Source: a virus. From it: a stretch of DNA of 24,483 nucleotides. Below, piece after piece: positions 1 to 10,021 of this stretch (positions within the stretch are counted from its first letter, which is position 1; each line of letters starts with the position of its first letter). Under the pieces are notes generated by a model that saw nothing but the letters and a program-made list of their open reading frames with translations, did no database searches and was not told the DNA's origin. The DNA lies in the IMG/VR virus record IMGVR_UViG_3300029309_000333, positions 1 through 24,483 of that record. One strand, 5' to 3'. The translations under genes were made by a program, and so were the position numbers.

Positions 1-53
1 ATCGCAAAGTCGGAACCTTGATCGATAACTAGGTCGTAACGGGCTGCGCTCAT
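1..53 (-). CDS. Probable virion structural protein, N-terminal fragment
   Basis: Only the first 17 codons are in the window; the gene runs off the left edge. The start is well supported: ATG at 51-53 has GGAGG seven bases upstream (plus-strand cctcc at 61-65). The readable N-terminus is MSAARYDLVIDQGSDFA. From memory, openings of the type Y-[DN]-[LV]-x-I-[DE]-Q-G are common on small virion-associated proteins encoded next to tail genes of marine phages, so a structural role is plausible, but this rests on about ten residues. It has its own promoter just upstream and begins a new transcription unit after the tail hub gene. Confidence 0.6.
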   Translation of the reverse strand, partial: MSAARYDLVIDQGSDFA

Positions 54-73
54 TTATATTCCTCCATTAGAGA

Positions 74-121
74 ATTATAACTAACTTGGGATGTCATGTC
101 AAGATATATTTTTTTCATGGT
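74..121 (-). promoter_or_regulatory. Sigma70-type phage promoter P4
   Basis: On the minus strand, TTGACA (97-102) and TATAAT (74-79) are separated by exactly 17 bases. An A-rich upstream block (103-121) is a looser, one-base-longer version of the block found at three other promoters in this window. The predicted start point is near 67-68, giving a leader of about 15 nt in which the GGAGG ribosome binding site lies almost at the 5' end. It fills the gap between the tail hub stop codon and the next gene. Confidence 0.85.
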
Positions 122-123
122 TG

Positions 124-3100
124 TTATCCTTCGAGAACTGTTATTCTTGCTTCTAATTCTTGTATTGTTTTTACTAATATCGGTATTAGTTTTGATTGGT
201 CAATTGATTGCATATCTGCTCCATCTTTTTCACCAACAACTGCTTCTGGAACTATTGTTGAGACTTCATGTGCTAAAAAACCATTTTGAGTGAGACTTGA
301 ATTTTTCCACTGAAAGTTTACAGGATTCAAAGAAAGAACTTGAGATGTAGCTCCTGAAATTGCTTGCACATTTTCTTTAAGTCTATAGTCCGATGAAGTC
401 GAATATGTTGTATTAAATCCATTTGTTGTAATACTACCATGAGTAGAGTTGCTTGAGTTTTTGAATATTATATGGTGCTGAGTTATTCCACTTGAACTTG
501 TATGAGCTGTTGATTCAATATTTGGAGTACTAGTACTTGTTGTGTCTGCACCATCTAAGTGAATTGTTCTTGTTACTTCGACTTGAGAACCTAAAGTGAG
601 GATTCCTGTTGATAAACCTAAATCAAATCTTAAGTTTCTTTCTCCGCCAGAGTCATTTGCCATTGAATTAATAATATTCTGTGAAGATCCACTTGAAAGT
701 TTAATTTGATTTGTATTTGTTCCTGTTGTTGCTTTTAAAGTAGTTGCAATTAGATTTGGAACAGTTAAATCGCCTGTTAAGGTTCCTCCAGATAAATTAA
801 GTTTATCATTTGTAAGGCTTGTTAAACTTGTATCAATACTTGTTCCATTATTAAGTAAAAATGCAGCTTCAACAGTTACACTTATTGTTCCATCTCCAAC
901 ATTTGTTGTTTCTTGTCCATGAAATCTTGCTGCCCAAATTTGTTTTCCTGTTGTATTTGCGGGCAGTTCATTTAACCAAACATCAAATCCATCAGGATCA
1001 AGAGCTCCTAGTTTATCTGTTCCTCCAGAAGTTTCTACCATAGCTTGAATTGAAAAATTATAAAATTTAGTGCTTGGAAGAGCTGGAGCAGTTGTGCTTG
1101 TACTACTTCTTACATAAAAAATTTGTCCATTTATATCTCGAGGAAAGAAAACAGCAGGAGAAGTTTGTTGATATCCTCCCGAGCTTGCTGACGCGTGAAA
1201 ACTCGAAAATACTTTTACAGGAATACTTGAACTTGACCAATCTCTTCTTATCTCTCGAACATGACGTAGCCAATATTGACGAGAAATAGAAGAATCAGGA
1301 TCAACAGCCTCCACAAAAGTAGTTGCACCATTTTCAACAGTAGCTATTAAACTAATTCCTGTTAAATCTGTTAAAAAATTATCAGGAACTGCACCTGAGC
1401 CTGTTCTTGCCCAAATTTGAGTTTTATCTGTAGCAGCATTAAAACCGGTTCCATTTGACCAATCTATTGTTATTGAACTATCAGTTACTGATCCAGATCC
1501 TATTGTTGGTGGATTTACTGTTGCTTTATTTTGTAAAGATCCTATTTCTATCTCTCTTCCGAAACGAGGTTTTGCAAGATTTTTTACAGTAAATGCACTG
1601 TCATTATGTTCATCTGCGGTAACATTTATAAGACAATCTGTATTCGTGGTTACATTTGTAATACGAAACTCTTTGTTCTCATAACCGAATCGAGGATAGT
1701 TCACTCGAATTAAATTTCCAGGCAGTAGTAGTGCACCCTTCGGCATCATCTTAAATGAAATTGTTAAGCCAAATCTTGATTCATCAAGTCTTTGATTTAT
1801 GTTATATCTTGCATTATAATAATTTGTTACTCCAGGTAATCCATATTGTCCTTGTTTTGGAATATTTCTATCTTCTTTTAAATAATCAGAGTTAAAAAAT
1901 GAAACTGAACGAGCTTCAAATTTAGTTTGAGGATCAACAATACTAGTATTTACACTATTATAAGATTTTTTTAGTCCTCCGTCTTTTAATGATATAGAAC
2001 CTATAATATCTGATTCATTAATTATTTCTGGATCAACAAATGTTCCGCTACTTTTTGTTCTTATTGCTAACTCATACTTTCCATTTGAATATCGAAGTAT
2101 ACCATTGAACTGATTTAGCATTAAGTTAATGTTATCAAAAATTGGATTTGACGTTGCAATAAGTTGATTCATTTGATGACGTGTTACATTTCTTTGATCA
2201 TTTGAATCCCATCCAATATACTTCCAATACTTTACATCATCAGCATCATACAAACTATATCCAGATCCTGAAAAATCATCTGTACCAACAAATGACTTAA
2301 CGAGAGGATTACCATTTGCAGAAGCAAAACTAATATTAATATCTACTGTGGATGCTCCAGAGCCAGAAACTTTTGTAAGAGGAACAGTGCTTTGATGTGC
2401 TAAATTATTAGCAGTTCCTGATGTATGTGTTGGAGCACTTTGATTTAAAGTTTGAGTTCCTGTAGCTTTATAAACATTTCCATTATTCCAAACAAGCTCT
2501 CCAAGTTCTCTACTTTTCCAAGTTACAAATTTTCTTCCTAGTTTTCCAATCACATTTGTAAAAGTAACTTCATCATAAGGAGTACTTGATATGGTTCTTG
2601 AAGTTATAGAAGATACTGTGCCTTCGAAAAAAGCATTATCAACAGCATATTTATAAACGTCACCGACTGCTACACCTGTTGAGTCTGGAAAAACTACAGT
2701 TACATCTGATTGAGTATCACACTGTCTTGCAGCTTCTTTAAAAGTATCAAGGTTTATATCATTATCAATGTCTAAACCTCTTCCATACCTATCGCTTGTT
2801 AAATAATCAAGTAGTTGTAGGGCTGGATTTATAGATACTCGAATATCTTCTCTTCCTTTACTTAAAATATAAGTATCTCCTGTTGTTGGTGCAAATCCAC
2901 TTTCCCAAGGAAAATCTACGAGAGCAAGTCGCTGTGCTCCAATATAGTCAATAATTCTTCTCTGTTGAATATGTGGAACACCATTTGAGTCAAATCTTTT
3001 TAAAATAATTCCATAACCATTATAAAAATCATCATCAGTGCTTTCTGCAGCTTCTAAACGAATAACATCTCTAATTACAATTCCTGTTGCCCCACTATCA

Positions 3101-5442
3101 AGAGTGGACATTGTGCCTGCTCCAATATTTGATAAAACATTAGTTCCATCATAAGACCAACCTCGAATACTTCTTTTTAAAAGATCTGCTCTGCCTGAAA
3201 AAGTTATTGTTTTAGAAAAGTTAGTAAGTGCTGCATCAACAACAGCATCTGCCTCTGAAGTTGCTAATGTTATTGATAAACCAGCATTGTTGCTGCTTAC
3301 TTGATTTTGAGCAATAGTTGCACCTGATAGACTAGGAGCTGGTTGTCTGCCACTTGTAATTGTATTTGTTACGTCATTTTCTCCCGAAGAAATCGAAAAG
3401 AAGAACTTTTGAGAGGATGAGTTTTCCATGTAAAAAGGCACTGTTATTTCAGCTGTATGACTTAATCTAAATCTTGCCTCAGTATCTCCATCTAAATCAA
3501 TAAAAGTCCATTTATCAATAACTTTTATACTTGATGCAATTGTACTATTATCACTCGTTTTCTTCAATGTGACAACATCTCCTAGGTCAAAGTTATTAGC
3601 TTGACTTAAAGTGCTTCTAAAAGTATCTCTTGCATAGCTAGAATCATAATTAAAACATTTTATGCCTTTTCCTCGAACAATAAAATCTAACTCAGGAATA
3701 CTTGTTTCTCCATCTGCAATTGTATACTCTGCAACAACATATGCTGTGTCTAATAATCTATGACTTGGACCCCAATATTCTTTTGTTCCAGTAAAGTAGT
3801 CATTTTGTATTTTGAACGATGTTGATGCAGCTTTTGAAACAAGTAAAGGATCTGCATCTTGATCAGGTTTACCTGCATGAAAAATATATGTTGCTGTTAT
3901 AGGAGAAGTAAGTTTATGATATTGTTCATGTAAAACACCTGGATCTCCTACATCTGTGCTACTGCCAAAAGAAGGTGTAGGAGTATTAGATTCTACCACT
4001 CCAAAATCATTTGAATTACTGCCATCGTCCCCATTGGTTGTTAGATCAGAAATATCTTCTCCCAAATTTGGATCTGTTGTTCCTGTTGACTCTGTTATAT
4101 CTCTTCCTTGAAGTGCATCACCTTTATCCATTCTGCCTTTGCAAGTTAAATCAGCATCAGTATTTCCACTTCTTAAATCAAAATCAGCTTTATCAACACA
4201 AACACTACCAGTTCCATCAACATATAAATCTAAAAGACCTGCGACTTGACCTTCACAAATAGCATAGGCAACATATACTTTTGATGGATCAGTATTATCT
4301 GTATCAACAAAAACGGGTATTGAATCTACTTTACGAATACCGTAAACCACAGGAAGATATTTTGGTGTTAAATTAAAACCTAAATCAACTCTTCTTTGAA
4401 CAGTTGACTCAACCTCTCTTAATCTTTTTCCTCCAAACCAAAAACCATTTATATCTACTTGTTTATAACTTGTCTCTGTTGCATTATACAAAGCCATAAC
4501 ATTTATTGCTTGATTTGCGTGCATAAAACCAAAATCGCCTGCATAGTCTTCTCTGACTAAAGCGTCTGGATCTGGTATTCCTGCTGAATCTAAAGCGCGA
4601 TGTTGCTCATCAACAGTTAGTCTTCCTGATACTCTTGAAAAGTCTCCCCAGTGACTAGTTAGTGTCCATGTTATTTTTGATGTTTTAGTTGGATCTTCAG
4701 AAATAGATCCACCAGAAATTATACCTTTAAATAATAAATAAGGTTCTCCAATAATAGCATTTGTAATTGGATCAAAATGTGCTTTATAAACAAAAACTTC
4801 TCGATTAAGATATGTTTGATATGTTGTTGCAAGTTTATCTGAAATAACACCTGTGAGTTCTTCTGATACTAAATCTATTTTATATGTAACTGCACTGTCA
4901 TTGTTTGCAGTTATAGTATCAACTGCAGTATATGTAAATACATTTGCTGCAGTAAAATTTTTTATAATTACTGTTTTTGCATTGTTATTTCCACTTCCAT
5001 TTAAAACAGTAAATTTTATTTTGTCTCCCTCTTTGAACCCCTCACTTACTAAATCAATAGTGCTGCTTACAGTTATTGATTCACTTGTAAAATTTACTCC
5101 CAGAGATGTGGAAGAGGCTCCCAAACTTGCAGTATCTAAAGTAATAGACATACTACTGGCTTTAGCTTCTATAGTTTCTGTAACGGATCCAACACTTTGT
5201 AGTTTATTTGCTAAATAAGTTTGAGCACCATTTGCATTGCCCTGTTCATCTAGACTGCCATCATCAAATACAATATCAAAAGCACCGTCTGTAATATATG
5301 TGTAAGTGTTTGCTTTTTTTGATGTTTCTCCACGATCTTCATTAATCGTAGGTTTTTCAAATTTTACAAGATGTGCATAGTTAAACTCATCATTATTTAT
5401 AAGAGAGTTTTTAAGTGTGGTATTAAAACTACGAAGTGCCAT
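124..5442 (-). CDS. Giant tail hub/tip and fibre protein with C-terminal S74 chaperone domain
   Basis: This 1772-residue protein sits where central tail hub (lambda J-like) proteins lie. The N-terminal part has a FxYAHLVKFEKP-like stretch (residues 20-31) and a TDGAFDIVFDDGS segment (51-63), interrupted by a beta-rich insert at about 120-190. The middle has a SINPALQLLDYLTSDRYGRG stretch typical of hub proteins, followed by a second hub-like part and a probable fibronectin-III-like segment. The distal third is Ser/Thr/Asn/Gly-rich, as in fibres. The last ~90 residues fit the Peptidase_S74 intramolecular chaperone: SSDYRLKENV places Ser1684 and Lys1689 five apart, as in the known Ser/Lys dyad. 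The domain should help trimer folding and then cut itself off. One chain therefore seems to combine hub and receptor-binding fibre. It starts at a TAATG overlap with the upstream gene. Confidence 0.9.
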   Translation of the reverse strand: MALRSFNTTLKNSLINNDEFNYAHLVKFEKPTINEDRGETSKKANTYTYITDGAFDIVFDDGSLDEQGNANGAQTYLANKLQSVGSVTETIEAKASSMSITLDTASLGASSTSLGVNFTSESITVSSTIDLVSEGFKEGDKIKFTVLNGSGNNNAKTVIIKNFTAANVFTYTAVDTITANNDSAVTYKIDLVSEELTGVISDKLATTYQTYLNREVFVYKAHFDPITNAIIGEPYLLFKGIISGGSISEDPTKTSKITWTLTSHWGDFSRVSGRLTVDEQHRALDSAGIPDPDALVREDYAGDFGFMHANQAINVMALYNATETSYKQVDINGFWFGGKRLREVESTVQRRVDLGFNLTPKYLPVVYGIRKVDSIPVFVDTDNTDPSKVYVAYAICEGQVAGLLDLYVDGTGSVCVDKADFDLRSGNTDADLTCKGRMDKGDALQGRDITESTGTTDPNLGEDISDLTTNGDDGSNSNDFGVVESNTPTPSFGSSTDVGDPGVLHEQYHKLTSPITATYIFHAGKPDQDADPLLVSKAASTSFKIQNDYFTGTKEYWGPSHRLLDTAYVVAEYTIADGETSIPELDFIVRGKGIKCFNYDSSYARDTFRSTLSQANNFDLGDVVTLKKTSDNSTIASSIKVIDKWTFIDLDGDTEARFRLSHTAEITVPFYMENSSSQKFFFSISSGENDVTNTITSGRQPAPSLSGATIAQNQVSSNNAGLSITLATSEADAVVDAALTNFSKTITFSGRADLLKRSIRGWSYDGTNVLSNIGAGTMSTLDSGATGIVIRDVIRLEAAESTDDDFYNGYGIILKRFDSNGVPHIQQRRIIDYIGAQRLALVDFPWESGFAPTTGDTYILSKGREDIRVSINPALQLLDYLTSDRYGRGLDIDNDINLDTFKEAARQCDTQSDVTVVFPDSTGVAVGDVYKYAVDNAFFEGTVSSITSRTISSTPYDEVTFTNVIGKLGRKFVTWKSRELGELVWNNGNVYKATGTQTLNQSAPTHTSGTANNLAHQSTVPLTKVSGSGASTVDINISFASANGNPLVKSFVGTDDFSGSGYSLYDADDVKYWKYIGWDSNDQRNVTRHQMNQLIATSNPIFDNINLMLNQFNGILRYSNGKYELAIRTKSSGTFVDPEIINESDIIGSISLKDGGLKKSYNSVNTSIVDPQTKFEARSVSFFNSDYLKEDRNIPKQGQYGLPGVTNYYNARYNINQRLDESRFGLTISFKMMPKGALLLPGNLIRVNYPRFGYENKEFRITNVTTNTDCLINVTADEHNDSAFTVKNLAKPRFGREIEIGSLQNKATVNPPTIGSGSVTDSSITIDWSNGTGFNAATDKTQIWARTGSGAVPDNFLTDLTGISLIATVENGATTFVEAVDPDSSISRQYWLRHVREIRRDWSSSSIPVKVFSSFHASASSGGYQQTSPAVFFPRDINGQIFYVRSSTSTTAPALPSTKFYNFSIQAMVETSGGTDKLGALDPDGFDVWLNELPANTTGKQIWAARFHGQETTNVGDGTISVTVEAAFLLNNGTSIDTSLTSLTNDKLNLSGGTLTGDLTVPNLIATTLKATTGTNTNQIKLSSGSSQNIINSMANDSGGERNLRFDLGLSTGILTLGSQVEVTRTIHLDGADTTSTSTPNIESTAHTSSSGITQHHIIFKNSSNSTHGSITTNGFNTTYSTSSDYRLKENVQAISGATSQVLSLNPVNFQWKNSSLTQNGFLAHEVSTIVPEAVVGEKDGADMQSIDQSKLIPILVKTIQELEARITVLEG

Positions 5443-6308
5443 TAGGGTTGTGCCTCCTCTAAGTTGAGGCTAAAGGAATATAAGTTATCTACATTTAGTG
5501 AGTATTCTTGAACATCAGATGTCATCAAAACACGTATTTTTGGATTGTGAAAATTAATTACAGAGTTATCTGAAACTGCACGTTGTAGTCCTGGAGTAAA
5601 ATGAAGAACTCTCTCAGTAGATGCTGGTTGAGGGGATGTAGCAGTATTATAAGTTGAATTTGTTTCTATTCGAGTAACCATATATGCTTTTGTATGATTT
5701 GAATCAGCAGAATCTGTAATTGTAAATAAATCTCCTACTTTTGGATCGCTTGATGACATTCCATCTATAAGAAAAGATGTGCTTCCTGCAGATGCATTTA
5801 CTATTCCTGAGCCTGAGCGTCCTGTAGCAGTAAATACTGTTCCAACAGTTTCTGCAGCTGCTCCAATGCTAGCAAAAGTTGTTCCACTTGTATTAGCAAT
5901 ACTATAACTATTTCCAATAAGTAATGCATCTGCTTCTAAATTTACTCTGATAACATTACTTGCTACATACGTTGCAAATGTACTATCTTGTGGTACTCGA
6001 TACTGTGGTAAAGATAAAAAGAAAGGAATAAGTCCTCCTCTTCGTGACATTAAAAAACCATTTATAGGTTCAAACTCTGCACGCGTAAGTGGATTATAAG
6101 TTAGTGCTATTTTCCATTGATGTCCAACAATTGCACGAGAAACGACACGTCCTGAATTTGTCATTGTTCTCATAATTGGTGCTTCAGAGGTGAATTGTAC
6201 ACTTGCAAAACCAGGGCCTGCTGTTCCTGAAGCATTACTTTCTCCACCAGTTCCTATTTTATTATTTGGATCTGGTAAAATATCTAAAAAACTAGTAAAA
6301 GTTGACAT
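5442..6308 (-). CDS. Probable distal tail / minor tail protein
   Basis: A 288-residue protein between the tape measure and the tail hub, the usual place for a distal tail or minor tail protein. The N-terminal ~110 residues (for example PIMRTMTNSGRVVSR at 44-58 and a LMSRRGGLIPFFLSLPQ stretch near 86-102) and the C-terminal ~60 residues look like two halves of one tail domain. They are separated by a Gly/Ser/Thr-rich insert that includes SGTTFASIGA and ETVGTVFTATG (about 130-170), a module I recognise from other marine phage virion proteins. No catalytic motif is seen. Its start overlaps the tape-measure stop as TAATG, and its own stop overlaps the tail hub start the same way, so the three are probably coupled. 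The role is inferred mainly from position. Confidence 0.75.
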   Translation of the reverse strand: MSTFTSFLDILPDPNNKIGTGGESNASGTAGPGFASVQFTSEAPIMRTMTNSGRVVSRAIVGHQWKIALTYNPLTRAEFEPINGFLMSRRGGLIPFFLSLPQYRVPQDSTFATYVASNVIRVNLEADALLIGNSYSIANTSGTTFASIGAAAETVGTVFTATGRSGSGIVNASAGSTSFLIDGMSSSDPKVGDLFTITDSADSNHTKAYMVTRIETNSTYNTATSPQPASTERVLHFTPGLQRAVSDNSVINFHNPKIRVLMTSDVQEYSLNVDNLYSFSLNLEEAQP

Positions 6309-9300
6309 TAGTTATATGCTCCTGTATCAATTGTTTCTAAAAACAATTCACCATGTTCATTTGCTGCTTCTCTTATCATTCCTATAATATTTCCTTTTTG
6401 TCGTACAAGTAAATCTTCAACTCCTGTTGCATCGACTGCATTAATTGAGAAGTTTACATTTGTTGTTCCTCCCGCTGATTGTCCTGAAGGAATTATTTCT
6501 CCTGGAACTTTTGGCATAAATAATTCTGGTCCTTGTTCTCCAACTACAAAACCTCCTACTGCTCTATTCATTTTATATCCACTAAATGCAGGTCTAAAGT
6601 TACTCATTCTTCCTGTTCCTCTTTCTCCTCTCATAAATGCTAATTCACCTGCTGCATTGTTACCTCTTGCTAGATCAACAGTGTTTGTTCTCTGACCTAT
6701 ATTAAGAGAGGGCGGACTCATTGGTCCAGAACCTTTACCTCCTCCTTGGAATGTTGAAGAAGATATAAGACTAAGTTGTTTTGCTCCCATAGCTCCAATT
6801 AATCCAGCTAATATAAAGTTTAAAGGAAACTTTTCGTCCATAACATCCATAATTGCTGTTGCAGTGCTAATTACTGTTTGAGCCATTTTCATTTTTTTGT
6901 CTTGCTCAAAAGCTTTTCTTTTTACATTTTCTTTTTTCTTTTCTAAAGCTTGTAATTTTTGTTGGCTTTGTTTAGATTGTCCATCTCTTTTCTTTTCTGC
7001 TTCAATTTGTCTGTCTATTTCTGAAATTTGTGCTTTTGAATTTGCAGACATCATGGCAGAGATGGCAGTAATTGCAGTTGCAGCAGCTGCTAAGCCTTCT
7101 GTCATTCCAAAACCATCTTTTCCTATGTTTTCAAAAACATTTGCAAAGGTTTCACCTAATGTCATAGCTCCCATAATGGCGGTTGACATTGCTTCGCCTT
7201 CAGGCCCTAGTTTTTTAAGTTCTTCTGCCATTGGACTTATAGCATCTGCTACTGCTCCTATTTTGCCAGATAAAGGACCTCCCATTGCTGTTTTAAAATC
7301 TTCGCTTTCTGTAATTTGTCCAACTTGCCCTGCAGCTGCCATACCTGAACCTTGAGTTTGTCGAATAAGTTCGATAGCGGCAAGTTTTTCTTGTATTTCT
7401 AATATTTTTATAGACTGTTGAAGTCTCATTTTTTCTTGTTCTGTTGTTGCTTTTTCAAGAAGTAGTCTTTGTGTTCCTAACTGTAAACTTACACCTGTTA
7501 ACTCATTTTGAGCTTTTGCTACTTTTGCTCTTTCTCCACTTAAAAAATTTGCTGTTTGAACAGATAAATTATGAGAATCTTGTTGTTCTCTAAGAGACGT
7601 TAATGCTACTAAAAACTCGTCTGCATTTTTTATATTTTTTCCGCTAAAAGATTTATTAAAATCTTCTAGAGCTTTTTTTGCTGCTGCCGCATCTTTTCCG
7701 AATAATTCTTTAAATGCATTACCTGTTGTAGTAGCAGTTCCTTTTAAAGATTTTAAACCTAGTTCTGCTTTTAATAAATCATTTCCTTCTAAAGCACTAT
7801 TTACATCGCGAATACCATCTTTTAGAGATGCAAGACCTCCTGTTGCGGCTTGAGCAGTTGTTTCCGTTTTTATCAATCCTTTTACATTTAAATTTTGTAC
7901 ATTTTTCAAAACACCAGGAGCAATATCTTCTATACCTTCTAAATTTTCTAAAAGTTTTCTTAGTTCTGCATCACGAACATCAGTATCTTCAATTGCTTTT
8001 ATCCCTGCAACAAGTCCAGACAAATTTAAAGAAGATAGTGCTGTAGCCGCCATTTGTTGTTTTTTAAACTTTTCTGTAGTTTTATCTATACCTTCTTGAA
8101 TTGTTACAAACTCTTCTCCTGTTGTTTTTATACGATCTTGTAATTTTTTAAATGCCTCTTCTGATTTCATTGCTTCTCTGGCATTTACTTGCATGTCCAT
8201 TGCCATTTTTCCAAAGTTACTTTCTTTAAATGTAGTAACAAAATCAACACCTTCTGTTGTTAAACTTTTCATTTTATCTTCAAAAGTAGTAAGCTCTGTT
8301 GGCAAAAGTTTCATATCTTTTGTAGCTTCATCAAGTCCTAAAGCTTTTCCTATTTTTGTACCTGCTAAAAATTTTAGCCCTTTTGTAATAGAGTTTCGTA
8401 AAGTATTAAAAGAATTTCGTATTGCATCTATAAATTTACCGATTGCAGTTAAAGGAGTGCTCATAAAACTTAAAACACTATTTACTACAAATTGAAAACC
8501 TTTTACAACACTTTGAAGAATATCAAAAGCATTTGCTTTTAATTGTTTCATCATTTGAAACAACATAACAAAAATACCTATAAAACCTGCCGCAGAAAGG
8601 ATTCTATTTAGTGCGCGTCCAAAACCCATAGCTGCTTTTGCCATGCCTGTAAAAGCAAGTTTTGCACCCATTTGAATAGTTGTAAAAAATACTTTAAAAG
8701 AAAGTTTTGCACCTTTTAATCTCGCTTTTTGTCGCTGAAAGAAAGTCATTTCTTGCACATTCATTGTATCTAAAGCTGCTTTGAAAGAAATCATCTTTTC
8801 CATATCTGCACCTTTAAATATACCACGAACTACTTTTCCATATCTTTTATGTTGTTGTATTGCTTTTTGAAGATGAGCTTTGAGTTGTCCTATTTCTTTA
8901 GGATCTGTGAGAGTGCCCATCTGAGCTCTTTGTACTAATTTGGACTTTGTTGGCCCCATTGCAATAGCTGCACCTTTTACATTTTTTGTTGGAGCTCGTA
9001 ATGCTGCGGCTGTTGCTGCTAGTTCTGCTCTAAAGTTTCTTTGATCACGGATAGCAGAAATCATGGATTTTTTACTATTACGTTCAAAATCTCTCATATT
9101 TTCTTTTATACTGTCAAGAGGAATCATTGATTTAAAAATAGAAACACCTAACATACCGAAGACAGCTATTGCTGCCATTGCGCTTCTATTAATAATCGCG
9201 GCTAAACCTTCAAAGATTGGTAGTAAAAACTGTGTTCCTGCTTTTACAATATCATCAAAAGTTTTTTGTAGCTGTACAAATGGATTAGAAACAGCATCAA

Positions 9301-10021
9301 CATCACTATACATATCATTTAACTGTCTTTGTGTTTCTATTAAAACAGCTTGTGATCTTTCAAAAGCTGTAAGATCTTTTGCATTTTTACCAATTGCTCT
9401 ACCATAATTTTCGGTGGCAGTGGCAAGACGCAATGTAATACCAAGTTCGTCCAAAAGTTCTGGTTCTGCTTTTGAAGCACCGCGCAATAGTCTATCAAAA
9501 GAATCTTCAAAGTTTCTACCAAGTGCCGCAGATGCTTTTCTTGCACCCTCTGCTAAGTCATTTAACTGTTTTGGAGAAAATCCTTTTGCAACACCAATTG
9601 CAGCGGCTTCTGCCGCCTCTCTAAAACCTAACATACCTCCACTTGCTTCTCGCAAGCCAGCAGTTACAGTTTGAAGAGCCATACCAGTACTGGCTCCAAA
9701 AGATTTTTGACCTTCTTCTAGAATTTTTACATCTGCGGCTCGTTTAAAAAAGTTAAATGCGGCTGAAATTGCAAAAACATTTGCAGCAAGAGTAGCATAG
9801 GCAGGAACAAGACCTCCTGTAATACCTTGAGCCATTTTACTAAATTGCTTTGAGGTATTGGAAGTCATATTTGCCGCACCTTTTAGATTGCGGTCAGCTG
9901 TCCGTGCACTTCTACCTGTCTTTTTTAACCCATCAGCAGCTTTATCAGCATCAACACCTATTTGTTGAAGACTACCATCTTCTAATATTTTAAACTTTAC
10001 GCTGATTGTGTCTTGTGCCAC
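6308..10021 (-). CDS. Tail tape measure protein
   Basis: At 1237 residues this is the longest protein upstream of the tail tip genes. It directly follows two chaperone-like genes, the classic tape-measure position. The N-terminus is charged and helical, followed by hydrophobic stretches near residues 70-92, about 265-300 and 470-500, and another near 1060; these fit a protein that lines the tail lumen and is released on DNA ejection. Much of the rest is Ala/Lys/Glu/Gln-rich predicted helix. The C-terminal ~130 residues, with a GGFVVGEQGPELFMP stretch, match a pattern common at tape-measure ends. The start is GTG (10019-10021); no better in-frame ATG occurs before residue 52. By the usual ~0.15 nm per residue, a tail of roughly 180-190 nm is expected. 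It overlaps the upstream gene by 32 nt. Confidence 0.92.
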   Translation of the reverse strand: MAQDTISVKFKILEDGSLQQIGVDADKAADGLKKTGRSARTADRNLKGAANMTSNTSKQFSKMAQGITGGLVPAYATLAANVFAISAAFNFFKRAADVKILEEGQKSFGASTGMALQTVTAGLREASGGMLGFREAAEAAAIGVAKGFSPKQLNDLAEGARKASAALGRNFEDSFDRLLRGASKAEPELLDELGITLRLATATENYGRAIGKNAKDLTAFERSQAVLIETQRQLNDMYSDVDAVSNPFVQLQKTFDDIVKAGTQFLLPIFEGLAAIINRSAMAAIAVFGMLGVSIFKSMIPLDSIKENMRDFERNSKKSMISAIRDQRNFRAELAATAAALRAPTKNVKGAAIAMGPTKSKLVQRAQMGTLTDPKEIGQLKAHLQKAIQQHKRYGKVVRGIFKGADMEKMISFKAALDTMNVQEMTFFQRQKARLKGAKLSFKVFFTTIQMGAKLAFTGMAKAAMGFGRALNRILSAAGFIGIFVMLFQMMKQLKANAFDILQSVVKGFQFVVNSVLSFMSTPLTAIGKFIDAIRNSFNTLRNSITKGLKFLAGTKIGKALGLDEATKDMKLLPTELTTFEDKMKSLTTEGVDFVTTFKESNFGKMAMDMQVNAREAMKSEEAFKKLQDRIKTTGEEFVTIQEGIDKTTEKFKKQQMAATALSSLNLSGLVAGIKAIEDTDVRDAELRKLLENLEGIEDIAPGVLKNVQNLNVKGLIKTETTAQAATGGLASLKDGIRDVNSALEGNDLLKAELGLKSLKGTATTTGNAFKELFGKDAAAAKKALEDFNKSFSGKNIKNADEFLVALTSLREQQDSHNLSVQTANFLSGERAKVAKAQNELTGVSLQLGTQRLLLEKATTEQEKMRLQQSIKILEIQEKLAAIELIRQTQGSGMAAAGQVGQITESEDFKTAMGGPLSGKIGAVADAISPMAEELKKLGPEGEAMSTAIMGAMTLGETFANVFENIGKDGFGMTEGLAAAATAITAISAMMSANSKAQISEIDRQIEAEKKRDGQSKQSQQKLQALEKKKENVKRKAFEQDKKMKMAQTVISTATAIMDVMDEKFPLNFILAGLIGAMGAKQLSLISSSTFQGGGKGSGPMSPPSLNIGQRTNTVDLARGNNAAGELAFMRGERGTGRMSNFRPAFSGYKMNRAVGGFVVGEQGPELFMPKVPGEIIPSGQSAGGTTNVNFSINAVDATGVEDLLVRQKGNIIGMIREAANEHGELFLETIDTGAYN

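Noticed and set aside
50-118. 22-codon frame (MKKIYLDMTSQ...) between the tail hub gene and the left-edge gene
   Set aside because: It coincides with promoter P4, and the predicted transcript starts inside it; there is no ribosome binding site.
4853-5218. 121-codon plus-strand frame with hydrophobic stretches
   Set aside because: Antisense to the tail hub gene; its composition mirrors the sense codons and it has no regulatory signals.
6897-7355. 152-codon open frame on the plus strand
   Set aside because: It lies opposite the tape-measure gene, has low-complexity Ser/Ala/Phe composition typical of the reverse of Lys/Glu/Ala codons, and no promoter or ribosome binding site.
9340-9546. 68-codon minus-strand frame inside the tape measure
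   Set aside because: Out of frame within a clear long gene and without a ribosome binding site.
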